This document shows, in pieces, positions 1 through 10,354 of a stretch of DNA of 64,000 nt (position 1 is its first letter; each line of letters opens with the position of its first letter). The position numbers and the translations under genes are program-made. The DNA lies in contig CALNHX010001049.1 in the NCBI GenBank assembly GCA_940337035.1, forward strand, positions 1 through 64,000, given 5' to 3'. A model generated the notes under the pieces. That model did no database searches and was not told the origin of the DNA. It worked only from the letters and a program-made list of their open reading frames with translations. This DNA is from Agriotes lineatus (Eukaryota > Arthropoda > Insecta > Coleoptera > Elateridae).

Positions 1-3000
1 TAATTCAAGGTGTATAGCCTTTGTCGTAAAGCAAACAAATACACAAACATAACACTTAACAACCTTGCAACCGCGAGTTTTCTTGTCCTTCAACAGAAAA
101 TGACCACAATAATCTATTCCACAAATTTCGAAGGGTGAACTGGGAGCAAGCCGCTCTGCAGGTAAATCAGCCATCGGAGGCATGACACCCTTAGGATTTG
201 ATTTAAAACACGTGACACATTTGTGAAATATTTTTCTTGCCAAATTTCTACCATTTAGTGGCCAGTAATTTTCACGCAATTTATATAATAACGCTTGCGG
301 TCCGCAATGGAGCTGAGTAACGTGAACGTCTGTTGCAATTAATTCCGTTAATTTATGCTTGCTAGGCAAAATAATGGGATGTTTTTCTTCGTAAACGAGA
401 TCCGCGTTTCTTAACCTCCCACCTATGCGTATTATGCCCCTGTTATCTAGAAACGGGTTGAGAGATGAAAGATTTCGAGGTTTTCTAAGTTGATTATTAT
501 TACTTAACTCTTTAATTTCGTGAGGCAATGCTTGTTTTTGAGCTAGTCGAATTAATGCGGACAACGTTCTGCGTTTTTCGTCAACTGTTATATGTCCCAA
601 AATTTTATTATTTTTATTTCTAAAATTATTTAACCATCGCATGCAATATGCTGTTACTCGAATTAGTTTGTTTAATGAGGAGAATTTTTCAAAAATATAC
701 AAATCCATTAAATTTGCAACTGTAACTAAAGTTAAGTTTTTCGCCTCGGGAATTTCTATATCGCATTCAATCTCTTCGTTTTTGAAATTATATTCTAAAT
801 TTTCTCTAATAAAATGTGGCCCTCGCCACCATGCGTCTAGATGAATTAATTGTCTTGCGCTTATTCCTCGCGAGACTACATCTGCGATATTATTTGGACC
901 ATCGACGTGATGCCAATCATCAATGCAAGTCAACGTTTGAATTTCTGAAACGCGATTAGATACAAATGTTTTCCAACGACTCGGGTCGGCTCGCAACCAA
1001 CTTAATACGATCTTAGAATCGCACCAAAAATAATATTTAGAAATATTTAAATTTAAAGCCTTTTCTACACGATCCTTTAATTTTGCAAGAATTACCGCTC
1101 CGCAGAGTTCTAGACGTGGAATTGTTAATTTCTTAAGAGGTGCTGCCCTTGATTTTGCGCATACTAAGTTTACGCTGCAGTTTCCATCGGCAGTGATTGA
1201 CTTTAAAAATACACACCCACCAAATGCATGTTGAGACGCATCGCAAAAAGAATGCAATTCGAAAATGATAGCGTTACTAAGACGAATGTGTCTTGGAATT
1301 TCTAGTGCGTTTATGTGCATTAAATCATCTTGAAAAGACATCCAAAATTCTTGACTTTCTAAACTAACCGGATCGTCCCAACCGATTTTTTCTTGCCACA
1401 GTATTTGAATTAGAAGCTTTGCTCTAATTATAATTGGTTGTAGAAGGCCATATGGGTCAAAAATCTTGCTAATGCTTGATAAAATATTTCTTTTTGTTAT
1501 TTGTTCAAATTTTTCTATTTTGACTTCATACTGCAAAACATCAGTTTTTGCGTTCCATAATATTCCTAATGTTTTGTTTACACAAGAGTCTCCCCACGGT
1601 AGTATTTTCAATCTATTATTTTCTTCTACCTCGGATTGACTTAAAATTCTGGGCTCATTTGAGACCCACTTGCGTAATTTAAACTTAGCTGACTCCAAAA
1701 TTTTGATAATCTCGCTTTTTACCTTCAGCGCTTCTTCAATAGTTTCCTGACCACTCAACAAATCGTCCACAAAAAAATCATTTTCTACTATTTTACTCGC
1801 GATCGGATATGTTTCAGAATTTTCTGTGGCTAATTGTTTTAAACAGCGCGTAGCTAAAAACGGCGAGGAGCTTAATCCGTATGTGATTGTTTTTAATTCA
1901 TAACAATGAACTTTCTGAGTTGGATCAGCTCTCCAAAATATTTTTTGAAAGTTTCTATGACTTTCGTCTATCCAAATTTGCCGATACATCTGCTGAATGT
2001 CGGCACTCAATACATATTTATGTATTCTAAAACGTAATAAGATTTCCCACAATTCATTCTGAACTGTGGCTCCTACGTATTGTACGTCATTAAGTGACAA
2101 ATCAGAGTCTGTTTTGCACGAACCGTCAAACACAATTCTGCAGCGGGTAGTAGTGCTACTCTCTTTTATTACAGGATGGTGTGGTAAAAAATAATGCAAT
2201 TGAGAATCGGCTACTTCGTTGATACGCTGCATGTGACCTAATGTTTCGTACTCATTCATGAACTCTATGTATTCTTTGCGTAAATTATCATTTTTTATCA
2301 AACGTCTTTCGGTTGCGTAGAAACGTTTTAACGCGATGTCCCGTGATTGCCCTAAACAATTTACATTTTCACGAAAGGGAATTTTAACAGAAAAACGGCC
2401 ATCTGTTACGCGTTTGGTGGTGGTGGTAAACAAATTTTCGCATTTAATTTCTTCAGGGGTCAATTTTTTCAGCGCGTCTCCTTCTTCCACTTGCCAAAAT
2501 CTCTCCAAATCTGTTTCTAATGAACAATGTACAAATGTTTTTTGCTTAATTACCGGCTGCGCTTGGCCATTTAAATTACCAGCGATAATCCAGCCGAACG
2601 CTGTATTTTGCAAAATGGGTTTTCCCTTACCTAAGAAGATTCGTTCGCTTGCCAAAGCTTCCCAAAAAATACTGCTTCCAATTAAAATATCTATTTTATC
2701 GCTTTGACAAAATGCTGAGTCCGCTAACGCGATGTTGTTAGGTATACTAATTAATTTCGAATCGAAAGTATACATTGGCAAATTTCCCGTTATTGTATCG
2801 AATACTAAGCATGTGATTACTCTTTTAAAATTATTACAACGTGATTTAATTGTCACATCTACGCAATGTTCTGCGCGCGCTAATCCGTTTCCAATGCCAC
2901 TAACTATTGTATTTAATTTTCGCTTTTGGAGTCCTAAACTTTTACATAAATTTTCAGTTATAAAATGCGACATTGATCCACAGTCTAATAACACTCGACA

Positions 3001-4341
3001 TTTTTGAAAATGTCCAACTGGACCTGCTACATCAATGCAGGCTGTTGCTAATAAAATTTGTCCATTTCCGCTATTAATGACTTGACTTGATGCTACTACA
3101 GTTTCGCTGATTATTGGCAATGGTTCTGAATTGTCTGCGTTATTTCTAACGGCTACTACATTGGTGCTTTCGCTATCGCGATGCAAAAGGGTATGATGTT
3201 TTCTATTACACTTCATGCACCATTGTTTGTATTTGCAAGCTACGACCCCGTGATTCGGTTTTAGGCAATTTAAACACAATTTTAATTCTTTAACCCAAGT
3301 ATATCTGTCTAGGACTGGTTTGCCCGTGAATGTTTTACAGTTGAAAACACTATGCGATTCTTTGCAAAATGTGCAACTACTAGCGGGTGCACTGACCCCT
3401 ACAAACGATTTTAAATTTCTATTTGCATTTCTATCATGGTTTTGTTTCGATGCTATTTCTAAATGCTTCAGCGATTCTAAAACACTACATTTACCTTTCA
3501 AGAAATCCATAAATTCTTCAAATTCAGGGAGTTCACCCTTATGCGGTGTACCCTCCCATGCGCGTAATGTGATGTTATCTAATTTCCGACTAATAATAAA
3601 TATCAACAATGCGCTCCAAGATTCGGTTGGTAATTTTAACGATTTTAAACATCTAATATTTCGCAATACAGTGTCGTATAAGTGCCGCATCTGTACCGCG
3701 TTTTCTTTATGCAAATTGGGCAATTCAAATATTTCACGGATGTGACCGTTCACTAAAAGCTTTTTATTTTCGAATCGTTCTTTTAATATTTGTAAGGCCA
3801 ACTCATAATTAGCATCTGTCACTTCGATGGCCTCAATAGCCCGCAAAGCGTCTCCCTTTAACGAAATTCGGAGATAATAAAACCTTTGAGCATTCGTAAG
3901 GTTGTTGTTGTTATGCACGATTGCTTCAAACGTGTCGCGAAAATTCCTCCACTCGCTTAAACTTCCCGAGAAAGTTGCTAATGAAAGCGCAGGAAGTTTG
4001 ATTGCCGGCTCTATTGCCGAATTATTAGAATTTTGAAGTGATTGGGGTGTGTTATTAATTAATTCCCTATCCGCGATATCTATGTACGATTTTGCTCGTG
4101 CCATTACATCAAAATAAAGGGTTTCAAACGCTCGCCTCTCACCACTATCTATGTCTGTTCCCTCCCCCTTAGCTTCTATATCTGATTGAAGTTCGTCAAA
4201 TCTATCTATTATAGATTCGATTCTTGAATATCTCATTCTTAATTGTGTTAAATTAGAATTATCATAATCGGAGAGAAATGCACAAAACCCGTTCAATTTT
4301 TCTTTAAATTGGTTACGTTTATTCAATTGCTTTTGTGTCAT
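1..4341 (-). CDS. BEL/Pao gag-pol polyprotein, partial (C-terminus outside window)
   Basis: I read this frame from the ATG at 4339-4341 to base 1: 1447 codons with no stop. Gag-like DUF1759 region about residues 130-270; two Cys/His knuckles about 320-375 (first one CTFCKESHSVFNC); DUF1758-type aspartic protease with LDCGS near 452; RT with YVLSADIQQMY and the FVDDLLSG catalytic box near 858; RNase H-like part with FCDAS near 1032 and WCDSKIV; integrase zinc region about 1340-1375 and the first catalytic Asp in GIDYCG near 1409. The other two integrase catalytic residues would lie outside the window. The particle and cDNA made from this polyprotein allow copy-and-paste transposition. The complete absence of stops in 4.3 kb suggests a young, possibly competent copy. 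Confidence 0.93.
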   Translation of the reverse strand, partial: MTQKQLNKRNQFKEKLNGFCAFLSDYDNSNLTQLRMRYSRIESIIDRFDELQSDIEAKGEGTDIDSGERRAFETLYFDVMARAKSYIDIADRELINNTPQSLQNSNNSAIEPAIKLPALSLATFSGSLSEWRNFRDTFEAIVHNNNNLTNAQRFYYLRISLKGDALRAIEAIEVTDANYELALQILKERFENKKLLVNGHIREIFELPNLHKENAVQMRHLYDTVLRNIRCLKSLKLPTESWSALLIFIISRKLDNITLRAWEGTPHKGELPEFEEFMDFLKGKCSVLESLKHLEIASKQNHDRNANRNLKSFVGVSAPASSCTFCKESHSVFNCKTFTGKPVLDRYTWVKELKLCLNCLKPNHGVVACKYKQWCMKCNRKHHTLLHRDSESTNVVAVRNNADNSEPLPIISETVVASSQVINSGNGQILLATACIDVAGPVGHFQKCRVLLDCGSMSHFITENLCKSLGLQKRKLNTIVSGIGNGLARAEHCVDVTIKSRCNNFKRVITCLVFDTITGNLPMYTFDSKLISIPNNIALADSAFCQSDKIDILIGSSIFWEALASERIFLGKGKPILQNTAFGWIIAGNLNGQAQPVIKQKTFVHCSLETDLERFWQVEEGDALKKLTPEEIKCENLFTTTTKRVTDGRFSVKIPFRENVNCLGQSRDIALKRFYATERRLIKNDNLRKEYIEFMNEYETLGHMQRINEVADSQLHYFLPHHPVIKESSTTTRCRIVFDGSCKTDSDLSLNDVQYVGATVQNELWEILLRFRIHKYVLSADIQQMYRQIWIDESHRNFQKIFWRADPTQKVHCYELKTITYGLSSSPFLATRCLKQLATENSETYPIASKIVENDFFVDDLLSGQETIEEALKVKSEIIKILESAKFKLRKWVSNEPRILSQSEVEENNRLKILPWGDSCVNKTLGILWNAKTDVLQYEVKIEKFEQITKRNILSSISKIFDPYGLLQPIIIRAKLLIQILWQEKIGWDDPVSLESQEFWMSFQDDLMHINALEIPRHIRLSNAIIFELHSFCDASQHAFGGCVFLKSITADGNCSVNLVCAKSRAAPLKKLTIPRLELCGAVILAKLKDRVEKALNLNISKYYFWCDSKIVLSWLRADPSRWKTFVSNRVSEIQTLTCIDDWHHVDGPNNIADVVSRGISARQLIHLDAWWRGPHFIRENLEYNFKNEEIECDIEIPEAKNLTLVTVANLMDLYIFEKFSSLNKLIRVTAYCMRWLNNFRNKNNKILGHITVDEKRRTLSALIRLAQKQALPHEIKELSNNNQLRKPRNLSSLNPFLDNRGIIRIGGRLRNADLVYEEKHPIILPSKHKLTELIATDVHVTQLHCGPQALLYKLRENYWPLNGRNLARKIFHKCVTCFKSNPKGVMPPMADLPAERLAPSSPFEICGIDYCGHFLLKDKKTRGCKVVKCYVCVFVCFTTKAIHLEL

Positions 4342-4669
4342 TTTGATTGACTATTAGTTTCGAAAAGCTAGCAGATAAGGATAGGATATCTGGGATAGAA
4401 AACGATGGCCACTTACTATTAAACTTGGTACAGTTGCTTCCAGCGGCTGTGATTTGTCCACGGTTTTCTTCGTTGCGTTGTTGATCCAACACGTCGACTA
4501 CAATTTTCTAACTTCTACGTCGATTTCTTCTATTGTTTCTATTGCGACTCACTAACTAACTTCGCTTGCTGTCTTTACGTTCGACCACGCACTTCTCGTT
4601 CGCACATATAAAGTTCTTTAAAACGCGTACCACAATACTAATCCGAAATCCGGTAAGATTAGGACCAAA

Positions 4670-4923
4670 TGTACGATCCTGAAAGAGTAGTGGACTGTAT
4701 ACTAAGACAATAATTAATTTCGGTAGCACACGGTTTAAAATATACTTTATTTCACTAAAATACACGAACGAAAATTATGTACAAGAACCTATAATATAAA
4801 TCTTGCAACCGACCAGGGCTAACGTCGCTTCGAGTCTGCCCCTTTGCGATTTTAGGGCTGCTATTCATAAAAATGTCCAGATGTTGAACAAGTGGCCGGC
4901 ACAAAATAGCGACAGTCCTTACA
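4670..4923 (-). repeat. Putative 5' LTR of the BEL/Pao element
   Basis: On the minus strand the segment begins TGTAAGGACTG and ends ATCGTACA, so it has the TGT...ACA ends usual for LTRs, and it carries an AATAAA near 4754. The following bases, TTTGGTCCTAATC, look like a BEL-type primer-binding region. The partner LTR is outside the window, so the ends cannot be confirmed by comparison. Confidence 0.45.
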
Positions 4924-4924
4924 C

Positions 4925-7160
4925 TTACTTCTTAATCCTAAACAATGTCCTTTCTACGGGTGAAAGCGACGAGAGTGGCTTTGCTAGGATTAATTTTAAA
5001 ATTATTCTCCAGACATCATTTATCGGTTTTTTAGTGCTGTTTTTATTAAATTGTCTACTGTTCTTTGGTATTTACCTTGAATCAGTATGATAATATCATC
5101 AGCGTATCCTTGAGTGTAGTAGCCTCTGTTATTGAGTTGGAGCAGTTCATCAACTGTGAGGCACCATAGGATTGAAGAAAGAACTCTCCCTTGTGGACAT
5201 CCCCTTGTCGCCGGCACTGTCTCTTTCTTATCGAATAACTTGACGTTTACAACTATAGCGTTGAACATCGCCACAGTTCATCTTATCGTGGTGTTATCAA
5301 TCTGATAGTTTGTCATTGCTCTTTCAGTGGAGTGATAGGAGGTGTCTTCTATGTCTAGAGATGCTCCGACTGCACACTCCTTGTACTCCAAGGTTCTCTC
5401 AATTTTTCCCACTAGTTGGTGTAGTGCGGTTTCGCATGACTGTCCTGTTTGGTCAGCATGTTGATATTTGTGAATCGAGAGTGCAGTTAAGACTTCTTCC
5501 CTCCAGTATATGTGTACTAATCTTTCCAGCGTTAGGCTGATGGGTCCGCAAGACTTACCTTCTGCATAGCTGCTCTTACCACGTCTGGGGATAAATACTT
5601 TAGTCACTCTCCAGGCGTGGGGAATGTAGCCCAGGGCAAGACTTGTTTTGGGAACATGTCTTTGAGTGGGTTCAGCCGTATATATACCCTTTCTGTAGCA
5701 TTACGGGTTGTATACCATTGTTTCCAGCAGATTTGAAAGGACTAAAGAAGCTAACGCATCTAATCCTTTCTTTGCTGACTATTCTCTTAGCTGTTTCCCA
5801 GTTTTTCCTCTTAGGGGTATGATTGGGTACGACCAGAGTAGGTTGTTCCACTGCTCCGGGTGAGTTTTTATCAAAAGAAATAATGTCTCCTCTTCCGTTG
5901 TAGTGTATTCTGCGATTTATTTTTTAAGGGTTCCTACTGGAATCATGAGTTGCTTTGAGATGATTTTGTGGAGTCTAGCTGTGGATCGCGCAGTCTCCAC
6001 CTCCTGGCAGAATTTTTTTTCCGGCTGCTATCTTAGCTGCCTTGATATTTTTGGCGTAGTCTGTGAGAGCTTTTGTGATAGTTCTCCCAGTTATTTGTGG
6101 CTTTTGGCCTGTTAAAGACGCCTGACTTCTTGTCTGGTTCGATGTAGGTCTTCATTCCACCAATTTGCTGACTTGGGTTTATTAGAGGAGAGCTACTCTG
6201 AAAGGAGTCAATCATGTCCTACTTTAACCGGTTAGAGTTCGAGTCTAAATCTACTTTATTGGGAGATCTGAACTGTTGTTGTTCTATCTTGTCTTGTAGT
6301 TTTTGTTTATATAGGTTTCAGTCTGTCTTTCTTGGGTTGTAGTAAACTCTTTGGTTTACTTCCCGTTGAGACAGTTCAAAGATAATATAATTGTGGTCAG
6401 AGAGTGATGATTCGTCTGAGACTTGCCATTTATTCACTAATTGACTAATTCTCATAGTGTTTATGGTAATATCTATAACTTTATGTCAATTAGAGTAATA
6501 AAAGGTTGGAGTGTTACCTTTGTTCACTACTACTAGATTTTTAGTTGAGATAAATTCTAAAAGTGACTCACCTTGTGCTGTGCTGCCCCAAATGGTGTGG
6601 TGAAACTTACGTCGTAGCCTAGGATGAAGTCTAGATCGTTTTAGGAGGCAGACAATACTAGGTTCTCTAGTTTCTCGCTAGGTGGTGGTTGCTTGTAATC
6701 GGATGGAGCGTAGATGGAGCGTGTAGTGGCTTGGTTAGAACCTTTATTGTTACTCCATTTTTTTAATTGCAGTTATATCTCTAGAACAGAATTCCATTAG
6801 TGGTAAAATGTTTAGATTATATCATATAAGTATATATGTTCTAGAACTTGAATGTCATAAACAAGCTTACCTTTAGCATCCCCTAATCCCCTGACTTGTC
6901 CCTTAACTATTCATGATTCTAGGATGAATGCTAAATCGATATCATCTGCTAGCAGCTTTCTGCTTAGATTTGCAGTGGTTGCTTTGCAGTGGTGGAGGTT
7001 AATTTACACTACTTTCAGGTTATTCCTTCCTGTCCTTGGAGCGGATGATGAAAATGATTTTATTAAAGTTTAGGTGCGCTACACAGTTGATTTATGTAAG
7101 TACTTGTTTTGCAGTGACATCTATCACAACTGCAAACTTTCTACCGCCGTCTTCTAGTGG
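4925..7160 (-). pseudogene. LOA/R1-like ORF2 (endonuclease and reverse transcriptase), broken
   Basis: Endonuclease end: VIDITINTMRIS and SLSDHNYIIFEL (about 6480-6370), the SDH motif of APE-type endonucleases. RT pieces: linker NRPKATNNWENYHK (6120-6060); VFIPRRGKSSYAEGKS and the palm stretch HKYQHADQTGQSCETALHQL (5607-5400); the PQGR-LSSILW box and GYADDIIILI catalytic box (5274-5020); and WCLENNFKINPSK down to about 4930. Stops and frame changes lie between every block. No RNase H or 3' end is seen because the BEL/Pao element interrupts it. Confidence 0.75.
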
Positions 7161-7178
7161 AGTGCCGTTGATTATTCT

Positions 7179-7992
7179 CTAAGCACCGGTCTGGAGGTCT
7201 TCCTTTCGTTTATTTTGTTTTCCGATCAATCGGAGAATAACCTCGGGTTTTTGTCTATCGTAGCACTCTTGGACATTGAAAACTACCAGGACGGAATTAA
7301 TAATCGTTGCCCCCTCTTTTATCTCTAGTTTGGCACTGGCCCAAGGGTGCAGCTTAGGCATTTGCTCACTTAACCAGTGTTTTGTAACTTCGTTATTGCA
7401 CGCAACCACGTATGTACTAGCTTCGAGATAATGGCTGGTAAAGAAAGGTGTATTTTCTTCTTCTTCCATCTGGAAGATGAAATTTACTTGACTGTCTCTG
7501 ACTAGGTCATCTTGTTCCTTTGTCAGTTTGACGTCTGGATATCCAGCAAGGTAGGTGGCCATTTTCACCGTGGTGGCAGCCTCAGCAAAATCGAGCTTTC
7601 TGTGGGTGCCTACCTTTGGTGAGGTCGGCTTGTCTACTTTTTGCCTGGACCGCCAGAGCGTAGCATCTTATGTCCCTGGTTGGTTACAGGATTTGGAAGC
7701 TGGGTCTACTGTCCTCTTCTCCATCTTCTGTTTTCTAAAGAAGTTCGGGTCGTACTTAGTGCCCTTGGCTTCACAGGCTCGCTTGGCGCGTTCTTTGCGT
7801 TCATTGGCTGTATGTTTGACCTTTGCCTAGTTGATTGGCTATGTCTTTTCCGGTTGCGGCCTTTTCCTGCTCGGAAGACTGTCCTTGACTGGAAGTCTGG
7901 ACTGTCAGCTCTGCAGTAAAGGCACACTGTTCAGTTTTTATCTCGGTCACAGAAGTCTGAGCTTCAGTGATCGGAAGCGGTGTTGACTCCAT
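7179..7992 (-). pseudogene. LOA/R1-like ORF1 with DUF4780-like domain, frameshifted
   Basis: The segment 7568-7179 translates as KMATYLAGYPDVKLTKEQ followed by PKLHPWASAKLEI, which matches my memory of DUF4780, a domain of unknown biochemical role found in ORF1 of insect LOA-type non-LTR elements. A Ser/Thr/Gln-rich start with an ATG at 7992 (MESTPLPITEAQ) and a Lys/Arg-rich linker (7706-7927) lie upstream in other frames. At least two frame changes separate start and domain, so the gene is dead. ORF1 proteins of this kind are presumed to bind element RNA. Confidence 0.6.
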
Positions 7993-8879
7993 CAGTGTGT
8001 CGCCTTCACTCTGTGAAAAATCAATCGTTAAATCTATACAAGTGAATGTTTAATGCAACGGAGATTGGCTAAATACTTCAAGAGGGCGCCTGGTATTCAG
8101 AGGGCTCCGTTTATGACGCATATTATAAGCCCCTGCGCCTACACCTGCTGGTGCTCTTTTTTGCATGGGTCCCATAACACATTCGAAAAGGGGATTTTGG
8201 AACCAGAAAGGCTGATCTAGATAGCCATGCATCTCTTGAGCATGGTCTCTTGTCGTGAGATTTATGATTTTTATTGACGTTTTCTGCTCTTGGTCCGGGC
8301 GGTGAAGCCAATACCCCCAGCACAGATATCCCCCGTAATACATGCTTACAGCAAAGGTATCCATGTATGGTGTAACCGCAATGACATGACCAGAGGTTCG
8401 CCTTTGCCGGCATCGTATATCCCGAGTGCAGACCCTTAGCCTCGACACGACAGCTGGGTTAGAAGGACGTTTATCGACTTCTTATTCTAGAACAGCGGGG
8501 TTCAGTCTCAACGGGGCCACCGTAAGAAGGATGCAATCGCTAGGATCGCAGTTGCCAGTGATACTCTGCGGTCTTCCTTGTTGTCAGGCGGAAGGTGCAA
8601 GACCTGAACTACTCGGCTGCACTACCTCGGCATGGATCTTCACTGCGTTTATAGCCGTTCAGTTCGACTTCGGAGTCAGGTTACTAGCAAGTTGTGTTGA
8701 TATTGTTTATATCAAATTCACATATCTTAACATTTAGCTCTTTTAGTAAATATTATGAAAACTATTAAACAACATACGGCTGATATTACATATAAATGAC
8801 CCGAATAATTTATTAGTCTCGGCCTAATCGCCCTCGGCCTATAAAAACTACTTAAAAATCATATCTCACTTTATCAATC
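7993..8879. other. No recognised gene; possible LOA element 5' region
   Basis: Two overlapping minus-strand reading frames (8050-8448 and 8123-8413) are open for 96-132 codons but I recognise no family in either, and overlapping frames of this length may be chance in this locally GC-richer stretch. Part of it may be the 5' leader of the LOA/R1-like element that starts at 7992. Confidence 0.3.
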
Positions 8880-9503
8880 AATATTTAAGCTAATATTTAA
8901 TTCTGCATCTCCATTAAAATCGCTATGAGGCACTTTTTCTAAAAGTTGTTGGTATTCTTCCAGCAGTTGCGATTCTCTAGCACCGTTGATAATGGTATTG
9001 AGATACACATATGAAAACTGCCTGTCCAAAGGTACATCCTTCAATTTAAAATATTCCTAAGGGACTTGAACTTGTTGAAACACATGACATTTATTTATAG
9101 TGCCGTCGGGTAATTCCACATCAACTTCGAACCGAAAGTAGACATCGTCGACACCTTCTTGCCTAAAATCCATAGGTATAATTTAAGTTTGAATCATCGT
9201 AATCATTTGGTACCTATCCAACGTGGAAAGGTGTTCCATGCTAATTTCCCACAGAGCCCCCCAAACGTGAAAGCCATCGTGGGACACAATAGTGGCAGAA
9301 CAACCTTGTCATCGTTTGGAATATCTGTGAAAATCCAGTCGATAGTCCTGAAATGAGCGTCTGTAGTACAGACCGCTTCCTTTTCTGTTTGTTCCAACTT
9401 TTAACTTTCCTATGCTTGCACGAACAGCAGTAGGATTATTTACATGAAGTCGTTTGGTCAGTAGGTTGCTGCCATGTGTGTAGTATAAGAATGTTTTAGA
9501 CAT
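8880..9503 (-). pseudogene. Gamma-glutamylcyclotransferase-like pseudogene with introns
   Basis: The minus strand reads as an insect gamma-glutamylcyclotransferase (releases 5-oxoproline from gamma-glutamyl peptides in the cytosol). Exon 1 (9503-9399) gives MSKTFLYYTHGSNLLTKR, where the family's YGSNL glycine loop is altered to THGSNL. Exon 2 (9347-9214) gives DYRLDFHRYSKR, a TGA, then QGCSATIV and HVWGALWEISMEH. Exon 3 (9162 to about 8880) gives QEGVDD, YFRFEVDVELPDGT and VYLNTIINGARESQL. GT-AG introns of 51 nt each separate the exons at 9398-9348 and 9213-9163. The TGA, a TAG (VQVP*EY) and a lost codon in the DDGVYF stretch make it non-functional. Retained introns mean it is not a retrocopy. 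Confidence 0.75.
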
Positions 9504-9914
9504 GACCTGAAACAAAGTTTATTTTTAGGTTGACGGCGGTATGACTGTCAATTCGCTTATGCAGTTGCAGGCCGATGTGGCCGGGGTGGTCCTTGGTCAC
9601 CGTTATTTATGAGTCACGCCCATTTTGAACTTTAGTTGTAAAATACTAGTAGATATAACGGAAAAAAATGGCGATAAATATTACTCAACGGGAGAAACAA
9701 GCGTTAAGTACTTCTCACACACTACACAAATCTAGACATAACTTAATCCACAATTTTCTAGTATCTATTTATTTATTATGAATTATTTAGCAACACATAA
9801 GGTTTCTTTTCATCGAAGAAATTCTTCAAAACAAAAACGTGTCCTACACCTATTACCATTCCAGCAGGAATTTTAAGAAATGACCGCCAAAATCTCGTTC
9901 ACTTAGGTCTCTGA

Positions 9915-9942
9915 TGGTTTTCTACCTTGTGATTCTATCAAA
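9915..9942 (+). repeat. 28-bp direct repeat, left copy (SINE target duplication)
   Basis: Starts TGGTTTTCTACC and ends ATTCTATCAAA; the same 28 bases occur at 10327-10354, directly before the tRNA-like head of the minus-strand SINE. Confidence 0.7.
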
Positions 9943-10326
9943 AAATGATGTATATATTGTCGGTAACCTAATTATACCTTGCGGTGTAGAGGTTGGTGCT
10001 TTATACGCTTGCGTCTGGCGGTATAATGCACAACTTGCCCTGGATTTGGGGTACAAAGTTGAAGCGCGTCTTTTGTGATTGCACAGCAACCATTGTTTGA
10101 GCTGTGTGTGTGTCTTGGTGATGTGTTGATCTTGTTATTCTATCTCTTAGGTCTGTGGTTCTGAGTAGAGCACAGTTAATTTGGTTAATGTGAATGGTCT
10201 CACCGAGCCGATTCCAATCGCCAAGGCTGCGGAAAAATTCCGGCCCACGCGGGATGAACCCAGGACTTGCTTAGTGCAAGCTTGGAGTTTTCCCAACTGC
10301 GCTACCCGGGTTCTTTTTTAAAACGC
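9943..10326 (-). mobile_element. tRNA-derived SINE with long flanking direct repeats
   Basis: On the minus strand a tRNA-like head carries an A box TAGCGCAGTTGG (10293-10304) and a B box GGGTTCATCCC (10251-10261), the internal RNA polymerase III promoter pattern. The body runs down to an A/T-rich end near 9943. Identical 28-base direct repeats flank it at 9915-9942 and 10327-10354, which fits a target-site duplication, though long for one. Confidence 0.65.
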
Positions 10327-10354
10327 TGGTTTTCTACCTTGTGATTCTATCAAA
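10327..10354 (+). repeat. 28-bp direct repeat, right copy (SINE target duplication)
   Basis: Exact copy of 9915-9942, abutting the 5' head of the SINE on the minus strand. Confidence 0.7.

Larger units (their letters stand above)
1..4923 (-). mobile_element. BEL/Pao LTR retrotransposon, cut by the left window edge
   Basis: Minus-strand element consisting of a putative 5' LTR (4670-4923), a leader of about 330 bases and one long polyprotein frame that is still open at base 1. The domain order gag, aspartic protease, RT, RNase H, integrase is the BEL/Pao order. Sequence upstream of the LTR (from about 4925) still reads as a LOA/R1-like reverse transcriptase, so the element seems to have inserted into that older retrotransposon. 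The rest of the integrase and the 3' LTR lie outside the window. Confidence 0.9.
4924..7992 (-). mobile_element. LOA/R1-like non-LTR retrotransposon, degenerate
   Basis: Minus-strand remains of a two-ORF element. ORF1 carries a DUF4780-like domain (7179-7568). ORF2 remains include the end of an endonuclease domain (LSDHNYIIFEL near 6400) and reverse-transcriptase blocks. Multiple frameshifts and stops break both ORFs. The reading stops at about 4925, exactly where the BEL/Pao LTR starts, so the 3' end was displaced or lost. Confidence 0.8.

Noticed and set aside
7555..7927. Plus-strand frames over 90 codons at 7555-7919
   Set aside because: They are antisense shadows of the minus-strand LOA/R1-like ORF1.
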